Shown: piece by piece, positions 24,282 to 33,633 of the stretch | Position numbering within the stretch: position 1 is the first letter of the stretch | How the letters are laid out: each line of letters opens with the position of its first letter | Assembly: GCF_030409945.1 (NCBI RefSeq) | Contig: NZ_JAUFQV010000014.1 | Location: forward strand, 62,001 to 126,000 | From: Vibrio tapetis subsp. quintayensis | GTDB lineage: Bacteria; Pseudomonadota; Gammaproteobacteria; Enterobacterales; Vibrionaceae | Direction: 5' to 3' | DNA length: 64,000 bases | Program-made: the position numbers and the translations under genes | Notes under the pieces: generated by a model | The model's input: the letters and a program-made list of their open reading frames with translations, nothing else | The model's database searches: none | Told to the model about the DNA's origin: nothing

Positions 24282-25460
24282 TTACTCTTCGCTCATAAGG
24301 TACGAGATAGCCGAGATCAAGGCTGATACCCCCGCTTCTACTTTGCTCCTTGGGCAACCTACATTCAGGCGTAAGTATCCCTCGCCTTCTCTGCCATAGG
24401 TATCTCCGCGCATTATCGCCACTTTGTGGTTTTCAATGAGACGCTTTTGCAAGTCGTCCATATTCACATTCAAACTTGAAAGGTCGATCCACGCTAGGTA
24501 GGTACCTTGCGGCACTTGATAGTTAATCGAGGGAAAGGCGTTATTTATCTCGCTAGCAACAAAAGCAAGGTTAGCCTTTAGATATTGCTTTAGCTCCTCT
24601 AACCAAACTTCGCCATCTTGATAGGCCGTAATGTGCCCAATAACACTTAAAATTGCCGGTGAAGACAAGCCATCAGCGGCTTTAAGTTGTTTGAGGTAAG
24701 CATTACGAATCTCCTCATCAGGGAGTAAGGCATAAGCGCCAGTCAGCGCTGGAATATTAAATGATTTAGAGCCAGAACTGACCAGTGCCCACTGGTTATC
24801 GAGCGCGACTGAAGGCCAAGGTATGTAACGTTCAAATGCCATATCCATATGAATATCATCAGAAATAACTTTCACGTTATGCGCTAAGCATAACTCGGCC
24901 ATTTTACTAAGTTCGCGCTCACTCCATACTCGTCCGGTCGGATTTTGCGGAGAACAGAGCAGCAAAATTTTACATTCGGGCTTAGCCAATTGAGACTCAA
25001 ATTGGCACCAGTCAATCTCATAACTGGTGTCTGTCTTTAGCAACGGGCTTGTCAGTAAAGTGCGCTCATTCGCTTCCAGCATATTAGCAAAGGCATCATA
25101 CGCGGGCGTATGAACCAACACTCCGTCACCAACACTCGTCCATTGCACAATTAACTTGGCAATGATGTAAATAACCGACGGGCCGTAAACAATACTTTCA
25201 TCATCCAGAGTTGCGTCATAACGAGATTCAAACCAACCCAAGATCGCCTGTTTAAAGTCGTCATGATTCCAACGGCTGTAGCCTAATACACCATGTTCTA
25301 AACGAGCCTTAAGCGCATTTTGAATGATCGGCGCCGTCTCAAAATCCATGTCTGAAATAGTAAATGGTAGAAGATCGGCTTGACCAAAACGATCTTGAAC
25401 ATAGTCCCACTGAGTGCAATAAGTACCGTGGCGATCAACAGTACGAGAAAAGTCAAACAT
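24282..25460 (-). CDS. malY: MalY/PatB-type PLP aminotransferase (cystathionine beta-lyase)
   Basis: The 392-residue fold-type I PLP enzyme belongs to the MalY/PatB family, which cleaves cystathionine and, in E. coli MalY, represses MalT activity. Motifs include ISDMDFETAP near the N-terminus, SPQNPTGRVW, and the PLP lysine in SSGSKSFNIPAL. The start is ATG 25460 with GGAG upstream; a longer open frame to 25520 lacks a ribosome site. It follows malX on the same transcript with a 75-bp gap that contains a short GC-rich hairpin near 25500. Confidence 0.9.
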   Translation of the reverse strand: MFDFSRTVDRHGTYCTQWDYVQDRFGQADLLPFTISDMDFETAPIIQNALKARLEHGVLGYSRWNHDDFKQAILGWFESRYDATLDDESIVYGPSVIYIIAKLIVQWTSVGDGVLVHTPAYDAFANMLEANERTLLTSPLLKTDTSYEIDWCQFESQLAKPECKILLLCSPQNPTGRVWSERELSKMAELCLAHNVKVISDDIHMDMAFERYIPWPSVALDNQWALVSSGSKSFNIPALTGAYALLPDEEIRNAYLKQLKAADGLSSPAILSVIGHITAYQDGEVWLEELKQYLKANLAFVASEINNAFPSINYQVPQGTYLAWIDLSSLNVNMDDLQKRLIENHKVAIMRGDTYGREGEGYLRLNVGCPRSKVEAGVSALISAISYLMSEE

Positions 25461-25535
25461 GGCAAACTCCAATAAAACGAGATTCAAATACGGAAAATGG
25501 GGAGCAAAGCCCCCCAACATTATCGCTGTGGTTCG

Positions 25536-27104
25536 TTATGCAGGCATGAGACTTTGCATCTCATTTTTCACCATATGCACTTGAGGGCCAATCACGACTT
25601 GAAGGTTATGGTCATCAAGCTTAACAACACCAAGAGCACCATTCGCTTTCAGGCGAGCATCGTCAACCAAAGACATATCTTCAACGGACAAACGCAAGCG
25701 TGTGATGCAGTTATCCAGTGACACAATATTCGCTGGGCCACCTAGTGCTTCCAAAATGATATCGCCTTTGTAACCAGTGACTTTTTCTCCAGCGTTTGAA
25801 ATCGCTTCTTCCGCATTTTCTACTTCACGACCCGGTGTTTTCAGGTTGAAGTGTAAAATAGCGAAGCGGAACACGCTGTAGTAAACCGCAAACCAAATAG
25901 CCGCAACAAGCGGAATTAGGTACCACTTAGTCGCAGTCCCTTGCAGTACACCGAAGATGAAGAAGTCGATGATGTTGCCATCGGTATTACCAACAGTCAC
26001 GTCTAGCAAGCCCATGACCATAAAGCCAAGGCCAGTAAGCACAGCGTGAATTAAGTAAAGGGCTGGAGCGATGAATAGGAACAAGAATTCTAGTGGTTCA
26101 GTAATACCGCCAACGGTACACGCCACAACGCCAGAAATAAGCAGTGCTTTAATTTTGCCACGATTTTCAGGGCGAGCACAGTGATACATAGCAAGCGCAG
26201 CACCCGGTAAACCACCTAGGAAGGTCGGCATTTTACCCTGAGACAAGAAAGCCGTCGCAGATGGAGAGAAGCCATCAACACTGGTACAGGCAACTTCAGC
26301 ATAGAAGATGTTTAGCGCACCACTTACCGTATCACCACACACGTCCAGTGTGCCACCCGCTTCAGTAAAGCGGATCAAGGCAACTAAGATGTGATGTAAA
26401 CCAACAGGCAGTAGTAAACGCTCACCCGCACCAAACATAAACGGACCAAACGGGCCTGCATGAGAAATCGCAGTACCAATCGCATTAATACCCGCTGCGA
26501 AGAATGGCCATACAAGTGGTACCGCAAGGCCAACAACACCTAGTACGACAGTCGTAATAATAGGAACAAAACGTGCGCCACCAAAGAAAGCTAACGCGTC
26601 TGGCATTTTATAAGTGTAAAAACGCAAATGCAGTTTCGCCACAATAATACCAACGATCACCGCACCCAAAATACCAGTATCAATCGAGTCGATACCAATA
26701 ATGGATTTTACACCATAAGCCGCTTCTTGTTCTGCATTACCTAGCACTCCCGCGACGGAAAGATAAAAGTTGATCGATAAGTTCAACGCCGCGTAACCGA
26801 CAAAGCCAGCAAATGCTGCAACGCCTTTTTCTTCTCGAGCTAAGCCAAGAGGAATCGCAATCGCAAACATAACAGGTAAATAAATAAAGGCCACAAGACC
26901 GATTTTTGTCATCCACATAAACAACAATTGCATCGGCATATTGTCTAATAGTGGGATGGTTTCTTTTACAGCGGCACTCGAAAATGAGCTACCAACACCA
27001 AGCAAAATGCCCGAGAATGCGAGCAGAGCAACAGGAAGCATGAAGGTTTTTCCGAGACTTTGGAAAAACTCCCACAGCGTGGTTTTATTCGTAGTTCTAG
27101 ACAT
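25536..27104 (-). CDS. malX: PTS glucose/maltose-type EIIBC component MalX
   Basis: MalX is a phosphotransferase permease of the glucose family that imports and phosphorylates a sugar. The 522-residue protein has the EIIC membrane domain (about 15-415, with GAGERLLLPVGLHHI and GGITEPLEFLFLFIAP) and a C-terminal EIIB domain (about 440-522) whose phosphorylated cysteine lies in VSLDNCITRLRLSV. No EIIA domain is fused, so it would need Crr. It is divergent from malI and shares three MalI-type operators. Confidence 0.93.
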   Translation of the reverse strand: MSRTTNKTTLWEFFQSLGKTFMLPVALLAFSGILLGVGSSFSSAAVKETIPLLDNMPMQLLFMWMTKIGLVAFIYLPVMFAIAIPLGLAREEKGVAAFAGFVGYAALNLSINFYLSVAGVLGNAEQEAAYGVKSIIGIDSIDTGILGAVIVGIIVAKLHLRFYTYKMPDALAFFGGARFVPIITTVVLGVVGLAVPLVWPFFAAGINAIGTAISHAGPFGPFMFGAGERLLLPVGLHHILVALIRFTEAGGTLDVCGDTVSGALNIFYAEVACTSVDGFSPSATAFLSQGKMPTFLGGLPGAALAMYHCARPENRGKIKALLISGVVACTVGGITEPLEFLFLFIAPALYLIHAVLTGLGFMVMGLLDVTVGNTDGNIIDFFIFGVLQGTATKWYLIPLVAAIWFAVYYSVFRFAILHFNLKTPGREVENAEEAISNAGEKVTGYKGDIILEALGGPANIVSLDNCITRLRLSVEDMSLVDDARLKANGALGVVKLDDHNLQVVIGPQVHMVKNEMQSLMPA

Positions 27105-27149
27105 GGTTAACGCCCTCTAAGCGGTACATAGTTTCAGTTATTGACTAGG

Positions 27150-27369
27150 TAAAACGTTTTATCAAAATTTTGTTAAAAAACGCCATCTCCTCATCCATGT
27201 GTTCGCGAGATTTGGCGCTCTAAGTTCTATCTACCCAAAGAGTAAAACGTTTTAGCAGTTTACTAATAGTTCGTAAGTCACAAATTTGAACAAGTAATCG
27301 CTGATATATCTAAGATTAGGCTGACTCTGTGATTGATGATCTATTTTTCGGCCTTGATAAAACGTTTTA
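27150..27369. promoter_or_regulatory. Three MalI operators in the malX-malI divergent region
   Basis: The palindrome TAAAACGTTTTA occurs exactly three times, at 27150-27161, 27243-27254 and 27358-27369. This is the core of E. coli MalI operators (GATAAAACGTTTTATC). The spacing of 93 and 115 bp brackets the divergent promoters of malXY and malI, so both units are probably repressed by MalI. Confidence 0.9.
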
Positions 27370-27437
27370 CTCCATGCCGTACTTTATTTTCGATATAGTA
27401 GCCACGAGTCGTTAAAAGCATAAGCCGTATAGCCCGC

Positions 27438-28460
27438 ATGAAAAAGAAAGCTGTAAAAATCAATGATGTTGCAAAACATGCCGGAGTATCGGTGTCTACC
27501 GTATCTTTAGTATTGGGCAATAAAGGGCGCATCTCTGAAGCAACCATCAAGAAAGTCAGCCAAGCGGTCGATGAACTTGGTTACGTTCGCAATGAAGCCG
27601 CTGCCAACCTTAGAACGCAAAACTCCAACTTAATTGGCTTAATCTTACGTGACATTACCGACCCTTTTTACGCCGAGATTACCTCTGGTATTAGCCATGT
27701 ATTAGAAAAACATGGCTATATGTTGTTTCTTGCACAATACGGGGATGACTCTGAAAAACTCACTAAATGCGTACGTTCCATGATCCAGCAAGGTGTTGCG
27801 GGCATCGCGTTTAACCCTTTTAGAGGCGGCACATCGCAAGTCATCGAACTGGCAAATAATGCGAGTATTCCTGCCATTTGTTTGTCTCGCGCTACTGTAA
27901 ATGACTCAATAGATAATGTTTGTCCAGACAACAGCCTTGCCGCAAAAATGGCAACACAGCATCTCATAGAGCAAGGCCATCGGCACATTGCTTATGTGGG
28001 CGGTACTGGGGACTCACTAACTCGCGCAGAACGGATCGGCGGATACTGCACAACGCTAATGCAATACGGACTTATGTTCAAAAATGAATGGGTAGTCGAG
28101 TGCGACCCGAGCCAGCAAGATGCCGCAGATGTAGTAGAAAACTTGCTGCACCATCACCCTCAGATAACCGCGTTATTGTGCCATCGCTCAAAAACGGCCA
28201 TCGGCGCTGTTTATGCGGCGAATAGAGCCAACCGTCGAGTCGGTAAAGATCAATACATCGACAAGCAGATCTCTATCATTGGATTTGATGATGTTCCTGA
28301 AGCGCAGTTATGTACGCCACCTTTAACATTCACTTCTTCGCCTGCCTATGAAATCGGCAAACAAGCGGGGCAACGCCTTGTTAGTCAATTGAAGCATCAG
28401 CAAACCGGTATTCAAAAGATCATTATTCCACCCACTTTGATTCGAAGAGAATCCGCTTAA
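27438..28460 (+). CDS. malI: LacI-family repressor MalI
   Basis: The 340-residue regulator has a LacI HTH (VKINDVAKHAGVSVSTVSLV, with hinge helix NEAAANLRTQNSN) and a periplasmic-binding-type effector domain. MalI in E. coli represses malXY and itself. The three TAAAACGTTTTA operators upstream and divergent malXY confirm the assignment. The ribosome site is weak. Confidence 0.93.
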   Translation: MKKKAVKINDVAKHAGVSVSTVSLVLGNKGRISEATIKKVSQAVDELGYVRNEAAANLRTQNSNLIGLILRDITDPFYAEITSGISHVLEKHGYMLFLAQYGDDSEKLTKCVRSMIQQGVAGIAFNPFRGGTSQVIELANNASIPAICLSRATVNDSIDNVCPDNSLAAKMATQHLIEQGHRHIAYVGGTGDSLTRAERIGGYCTTLMQYGLMFKNEWVVECDPSQQDAADVVENLLHHHPQITALLCHRSKTAIGAVYAANRANRRVGKDQYIDKQISIIGFDDVPEAQLCTPPLTFTSSPAYEIGKQAGQRLVSQLKHQQTGIQKIIIPPTLIRRESA

Positions 28461-28574
28461 CAGCGGAACTATCAAACAATCACAATAATGTCAGTAAATC
28501 GTTTGCTTACCTTGCCAGCATTGGCTTGAGACGGTAAGATCGGCGTGCTTACATTATTAAGCGACACATTAATT

Positions 28575-28740
28575 ATTCTCAGGGCGGGGCGAAATTCCCC
28601 ACCGGCGGTAAGTCACTAAACGAACCATTGCTACATTTATTCGTTTCATTGATAAGCCCGCGAGCGCTCGGTACGCCGAGGTCAGCAGATCTGGTTAAAT
28701 TCCAGAGCCGACGGTTAGAGTCCGGATGGGAGAGGATGAT
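28575..28740 (+). promoter_or_regulatory. FMN riboswitch (RFN element) of ribB
   Basis: The conserved RFN sequence blocks AGGGCGGGGCGAAATTCCCC, ACCGGCGGTAA, GAGCGC, GGTCAGCAGATCTGGT, CCAGAGCCGACGG and AGTCCGGATGGGAGAGGAT are all present in order. The element is known to bind FMN and down-regulate riboflavin synthesis genes. A variable hairpin around 28622-28665 fits the family's expandable stem. Confidence 0.96.
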
Positions 28741-28743
28741 AAA

Positions 28744-28773
28744 CACACTGAAGATCTTCAGTGTGCTTGTTTT
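28744..28773 (+). terminator. Expression-platform terminator of the FMN riboswitch
   Basis: The perfect palindrome CACACTGAAGATCTTCAGTGTG (11-bp arms) is followed by CTTGTTTT, directly after the RFN element and 71 bp before the ribB start. FMN binding would be expected to favour this terminator. Confidence 0.7.
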
Positions 28774-28844
28774 GGATGCCTATTTTTATGCGCATCCCCC
28801 TTCATGTATGCCCTGATTCTGGTATTTATTTATAGAGGTCTACC

Positions 28845-29507
28845 ATGAATCAGAAACAATCATCGTTATTAGAAGAATTCGGCACACCACTAGAGCGTGT
28901 TGAAAAAGCCATTACTGCACTTAAGGCAGGTAAAGGCGTGGTATTGCTAGATGATGAAGATCGTGAAAACGAAGGCGATATCATTTACTCAGCAGAACTG
29001 CTTACCAATGCTCAAATGGCACTGATGATCCGCGAATGCAGCGGCATTGTTTGCTTATGCTTAACTGATGAGCAAGCGAACCAACTTGATTTGCCACCAA
29101 TGGTTGTCGATAACAACAGTGCAAACCAAACGGCGTTTACCGTAACCATCGAAGCAAAAGTCGGTGTTACAACGGGCGTCTCTGCTGCTGACCGTGTAAC
29201 AACAATCAAAACGGCCATCAACCCTCAAGCAAAGCCAACAGACCTAGCTCGCCCTGGTCACGTATTCCCATTGCGCGCTCGCAAGGGTGGGGTTCTTACT
29301 CGCCGTGGTCATACTGAAGGTACGGTTGATTTGATGCAAATGGCAGGTTTGGCTCCCGCTGGTGTGCTTTGTGAAGTCACCAATGTTGACGGCACTATGG
29401 CAAAAACACCAGAACTGGTTGCCTTTAGTAAAATGCATGACATGCCAATTTTAACCATTGAAGACATGGTGAAATACCGCTTAGAAACGGCGGAAAAAAG
29501 CGCTTAA
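28845..29507 (+). CDS. ribB: 3,4-dihydroxy-2-butanone 4-phosphate synthase
   Basis: RibB converts ribulose 5-phosphate to dihydroxybutanone phosphate and formate in riboflavin synthesis. The 220-residue monofunctional enzyme has the acidic metal motif [10 protein letters not shown] near residues 37-46, TGVSAADR and [16 protein letters not shown]. There is no RibA fusion. Expression is governed by the upstream FMN riboswitch, a common arrangement for an unlinked vibrio ribB. Confidence 0.96.
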   Translation: MNQKQSSLLEEFGTPLERVEKAITALKAGKGVVLLDDEDRENEGDIIYSAELLTNAQMALMIRECSGIVCLCLTDEQANQLDLPPMVVDNNSANQTAFTVTIEAKVGVTTGVSAADRVTTIKTAINPQAKPTDLARPGHVFPLRARKGGVLTRRGHTEGTVDLMQMAGLAPAGVLCEVTNVDGTMAKTPELVAFSKMHDMPILTIEDMVKYRLETAEKSA

Positions 29508-29529
29508 TCACGCAATATAGATTAGCTAT

Positions 29530-29569
29530 AAAAGCACTTAGCCTACTGCAGGCCAAGTGCTTTTTTTAT
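29530..29569 (+). terminator. Terminator of ribB
   Basis: The stem AAAAGCACTTAGCCT / AGGCCAAGTGCTTTTTTT (one mismatch) with a short loop and T-run follows the ribB stop by about 20 bp. Confidence 0.85.
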
Positions 29570-29729
29570 ATCTATTTCAATTAGATAAAACCTTTATAAG
29601 TAAAAGGATCATCATAGGCTAAATACTAATTTACTCGATATGATCAACGTGTGATTGCAATCAAAATGATGGCTTACCAAAGGCCGAGTTGTTAAGGTTG
29701 CATCAAATCAATATCTTACAGGCCTATTT

Positions 29730-30599
29730 ATGTCCGTTCTTGTCGATGTAAACCAAGTGGCGAAAAATTACCAATCCAATAAAGGTAATTCAGATCAAGC
29801 CTTACACCCCATCAGCTTTCAGCTACAAGCAGGACAAGTACTTGGCTTACTTGGTCACAACGGTGCTGGCAAATCAACCTTGATTAACGCCTTGCTAGGC
29901 AGCCATTTCTGCAATGGGAAGGTCAGTATTTGTGGTTTCGACCCAATAGATGACCACGCCCAAATGATGGAACATTTGGCCTATATTTCAGATGTGAATG
30001 TTCTACCCGAGTGGATGAGTGTAAAACAGCTGATCAATTATACGAATGGCGTCCACCCAAGCTTTAACCGTGAACAAGCCATGCAAGCGCTTGCCCATAC
30101 AGACATAAAGCTTACGAGTAAAATCAAACAGCTTTCGAAAGGAATGAAAGTACAACTTCATCTTGCCATCGTCATTGCAACCGATACCAAAGTACTGATT
30201 CTTGATGAGCCTACTCTTGGTTTGGATTTATTATATAGGGATACTTTCTATCAAGAATTGCAGCAATGGTTTAAACGCAGTGACCGAGCGCTTATCATTA
30301 CCAGCCATGAAGTGACAGAAATCGAACACTTGCTGACAGACGTTTTGATCCTCAAACAAGGAAAGGCCATATTCCAAGACAGCATGTCCGCTATCTCAGA
30401 ACAATATTTCACACTGCAAGCTCCAAAGCATTTACTCAGTGACGTGGAAAAGCTATCACCTTTATCCATTAACGAGCAAGGTGAGCAACTTCATTGCTTA
30501 TTTAAGCAAGAGCAAAAACAACCCGCAGAATCTCTTGGTACTATTCATCCAACCTCTTTAACTTCACTGTTTATTGCGCTACAAAAGGAGAATCGCTAA
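29730..30599 (+). CDS. ABC transporter ATP-binding protein
   Basis: The 289-residue ATPase has Walker A GHNGAGKST near residue 43-51, signature LSKGMKVQ, Walker B KVLILDEPTLGLD and an H-loop ITSHEVTE. The signature LSKGM and C-terminal extension fit YtrB-like export subunits. It overlaps the next gene by one base (TAATG), which encodes the membrane partner. Substrate unknown; no GntR regulator is beside it. Confidence 0.9.
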   Translation: MSVLVDVNQVAKNYQSNKGNSDQALHPISFQLQAGQVLGLLGHNGAGKSTLINALLGSHFCNGKVSICGFDPIDDHAQMMEHLAYISDVNVLPEWMSVKQLINYTNGVHPSFNREQAMQALAHTDIKLTSKIKQLSKGMKVQLHLAIVIATDTKVLILDEPTLGLDLLYRDTFYQELQQWFKRSDRALIITSHEVTEIEHLLTDVLILKQGKAIFQDSMSAISEQYFTLQAPKHLLSDVEKLSPLSINEQGEQLHCLFKQEQKQPAESLGTIHPTSLTSLFIALQKENR

Positions 30600-31468
30600 T
30601 GCGCCCTTACCTAGCTATGTTGAACAAAGAACGCATCGAGCATACTTTAATCACTCGCAGCCTGTTATTTTTTCTGGTCTGCTCTACGTTGCTCTTTATC
30701 AGCTTAATAAGCAGCACAGGCTTGCAAGGTGATGTCTTTATTTCGATGGAATTTCACGGCGACTTTTCTCCAGCAAGTATCGACGCCAGCGATGATATAA
30801 AGGCTGTACTTTATCTACTGTATGGCGGTTTATCATTGCTACTGTCTGGGCTTTATTTTGCCAAAACCATGCGCAAGGAACGCCAAGAAGGCAGCACCAT
30901 GTTTTGGCGCAGTATGCCGATATCACCATTGCAATTTCACGGTGTGAAGCTGTTTTATGGGTTGGTTATCATCCCAATGATGTGTGGCGCATTATTGCTA
31001 CTCGCTAACCTGTACCTATACGCCATCAGCATATCAAGTGAGAATCCGCTTGCCTTATTGCTTCAATACGACTCTTTAGGCTACGCGCTGATGAGCGGTA
31101 TAGAGTTTGCTGTCAAAATGTTACTTGCCGTTATCTCTGTATTTACGCTCGCAAGTATTCTAATGGCTCTATCGCAACTGACTAACTCGCCCATTTTAGT
31201 GTTTGTATTTTCGACTTACGTGGCGCAGTTTTTTGCAAGTCTATTGCTCGGGTTTGACGGTTTGGCGAACTACTTTACGACACTTTACAAAATGCCGTTC
31301 TTGATTCTGTTTAATCCGAATCCATGGGGCCCGATTTCAGAAGCTGGCGTGGTGTTTTGGCTTGTTTCTATATTGGTGGGCTTACTGGCATTCGCGATTA
31401 GCCTATCTCTCAGTCGCACCACCGAGGTTAGTTGGCACAGTTTTAAGCCGAGTAATTTACTGAAATAA
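30599..31468 (+). CDS. ABC transporter permease
   Basis: The 289-residue integral membrane protein has about six hydrophobic segments (SLLFFLVCSTLLFISLI; VLYLLYGGLSLLLSGLYF; MMCGALLLLANLYLYAISI; FVFSTYVAQFFASLLL; VVFWLVSILVGLLAFAI) and a large first extracytoplasmic loop. It forms a complete two-gene exporter with the preceding ATPase, resembling ABC-2 type permeases. Substrate unknown. Confidence 0.8.
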   Translation: MRPYLAMLNKERIEHTLITRSLLFFLVCSTLLFISLISSTGLQGDVFISMEFHGDFSPASIDASDDIKAVLYLLYGGLSLLLSGLYFAKTMRKERQEGSTMFWRSMPISPLQFHGVKLFYGLVIIPMMCGALLLLANLYLYAISISSENPLALLLQYDSLGYALMSGIEFAVKMLLAVISVFTLASILMALSQLTNSPILVFVFSTYVAQFFASLLLGFDGLANYFTTLYKMPFLILFNPNPWGPISEAGVVFWLVSILVGLLAFAISLSLSRTTEVSWHSFKPSNLLK

Positions 31469-31650
31469 TCCTGATTTTCCACTCACTTTTCTCACGACCT
31501 TGGCAAGCAAACTCAATTTGTCTGCCGAGGATCCACCTCGCATGAGCTCACTTTTCTAACATTTTTATCGATTACTTTAATGATTAGGCAGAAAAGTTGT
31601 CATTCCACTTCTAGTCTTATTAAGTAATTTGTTAGATAGAGAGCCTTACT

Positions 31651-33624
31651 ATGTCCATTGTTCAGCGCACCATTGCTGGCTTCGCATTAATGTTTGTGTT
31701 GTTGATTGCCGTAGCCGCCGTTAACTACAGCAATACCACCAGCATGCACAAGAGATTAAATGCAATTACGCAGCAATCCACTCCGATGGTTATCGCCACT
31801 TTTCGCTTACAAACAATTTTGCAAGATAGCCATCAAGCACTGTCATACTACGATGCAACCCAAGATTTGAACCAATTGCCGTCGCTAAAAGACGCGTTTA
31901 TTCATACTCAAAGCGAGTTTAAAAAAGCCACACAAACCCTGAAAAGTTTTTCTCCTAGCTCGGAAGAACAAAAAAAACTGGATGCCGTTGTCAGCGCAGC
32001 CAGCCAGTACTATCAATTTTCACTTCAAGCAATGAGCAGTTACGAGCAAGCGCTCAACAGCCGAGCACAACTCAACCAACTCAATAGATCATTTTTGCAC
32101 TTAGAAGATACCTACTCATGGGCGGCAAACTTACTTTTGCAGCGCTCCGCAAACAGCCGGTCACTACAAAACCGTGCAGAGCTTATTACCAGTGGTATAA
32201 GCCGAGATCTTAAAAACATTCGCCGTATCAACAAAGACACCGATTTGGCGGAGCTGAAACAGACCTTAACCGATGATATTCGCGTTGCGAAAGAGCGCCT
32301 TGCGGGGATAAACATTGCTGAAGATGTGAAAACACGTTTCTTACGTAATGTATCCAAGTTAGAGCAGTTAGCACTGGCAAAAGATGGCCTGCTAAATAGC
32401 TCCGCCAACGAGACTTTACATCTAAACCAACAAGATCAGTATGTACAACAAGCTGAAAGCCAAATCAACCAAACCCAGGTCATCTTGGGCGAACTGGTCA
32501 CGTTAGTGCAAAACTCAGCATCACAAAGTAGCCTTGCTGCTGAGGAAGCCGCTTCTCAATCCACCGCTACAACCTTGGTTATGGCGTTGATTTCTGCATT
32601 GGTTGCGCTACTTGTTGGTTATACGGTTGCTACCAGTATTCAAAAACCGTTAAGACGAATCAGCCCTGTTCTGCTCAATATGGCCAAAGGTGATATGACA
32701 GGGAGAACGGAATACAAAAGCTCTACCGAGTTTGGTGTGCTGGCTCAAGCGATTGATGAGCTTGCCAGTCACACTTCAGGGCTACTCTCAGACATTGGGC
32801 AAGGCTCCCAGCATTTAGTCAAAGAAGCAGCAAAAACGGCCCAAATCAGTGAGCGTACTATGGAGCAAGTAGAGGCGCAAAAATCGCAAACTGAAATGGT
32901 CGCCACGGCAATCTCTCAACTGGAAGTCAGTGCCAGTGAAGTATCTCGCTCTACTGACAATACGCTCTCTGAAATCAAACTAGCCCATGAAGCGACTCAA
33001 GATGGTAGACAGAAAGTGATAGCCAACCGGTCTACCACCGAGAAGCTTGCGGTCGATATTCAAGAAGCCGTTTCTTGCTCTGAGCAACTCGGTCAATTTT
33101 CATCGTCCATCGATAACGTGCTTGATGTAATTCGAAGTATCGCAGAACAAACCAACCTATTGGCGCTCAATGCTGCCATTGAAGCGGCTCGCGCTGGTGA
33201 AGCCGGACGCGGATTTGCCGTAGTGGCCGATGAAGTAAGAGCCCTAGCCACACGCTCTCAAGAGTCCACGGAAGAAATCCAGAAAATGATTGAGAACTTA
33301 CAAACAAGCTCTAAGCAGATCATTGAAGTCATGGCTCGAAGCCAAGTTCAAACCAATGATTGTGTCGAACAAACACGCCTAACAGAAGAAGCATTGGAAG
33401 CCATTACTTCCCGCATGAATGAAATATCTGAAATGTCGTCCCAAATATCCCACGCTACTCAAGAGCAAATCGAAGTAAGTAAAGATGTGGCGAAACACAT
33501 CAATGGTATTGCTGAAGCCGCAAGACAGACAGAGCAGGAAGCGAGGCAATCAGCCGAAAGTGGTGATGTCTTAGCGGATCTTGCTCAGCAACAACAAACA
33601 CTCATTAATCACTTTAAAGTCTAA
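31651..33624 (+). CDS. Methyl-accepting chemotaxis protein
   Basis: The 657-residue receptor has a transmembrane helix at about 8-27, a helical periplasmic sensor of about 280 residues, a second helix at about 307-328, a HAMP domain to about 380 and a cytoplasmic signalling domain with hairpin [19 protein letters not shown] near 500. No C-terminal NWETF-like CheR tether is seen. It is separated by 9 bp from a solute-binding protein gene, so the two probably act together as a sensor. Confidence 0.93.
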   Translation: MSIVQRTIAGFALMFVLLIAVAAVNYSNTTSMHKRLNAITQQSTPMVIATFRLQTILQDSHQALSYYDATQDLNQLPSLKDAFIHTQSEFKKATQTLKSFSPSSEEQKKLDAVVSAASQYYQFSLQAMSSYEQALNSRAQLNQLNRSFLHLEDTYSWAANLLLQRSANSRSLQNRAELITSGISRDLKNIRRINKDTDLAELKQTLTDDIRVAKERLAGINIAEDVKTRFLRNVSKLEQLALAKDGLLNSSANETLHLNQQDQYVQQAESQINQTQVILGELVTLVQNSASQSSLAAEEAASQSTATTLVMALISALVALLVGYTVATSIQKPLRRISPVLLNMAKGDMTGRTEYKSSTEFGVLAQAIDELASHTSGLLSDIGQGSQHLVKEAAKTAQISERTMEQVEAQKSQTEMVATAISQLEVSASEVSRSTDNTLSEIKLAHEATQDGRQKVIANRSTTEKLAVDIQEAVSCSEQLGQFSSSIDNVLDVIRSIAEQTNLLALNAAIEAARAGEAGRGFAVVADEVRALATRSQESTEEIQKMIENLQTSSKQIIEVMARSQVQTNDCVEQTRLTEEALEAITSRMNEISEMSSQISHATQEQIEVSKDVAKHINGIAEAARQTEQEARQSAESGDVLADLAQQQQTLINHFKV

Positions 33625-33633
33625 GGGGGCATT

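Noticed and set aside
28628..28816. Small frame inside the FMN riboswitch
   Set aside because: It overlaps conserved RFN blocks and the expression-platform terminator; a structural RNA explains the region.
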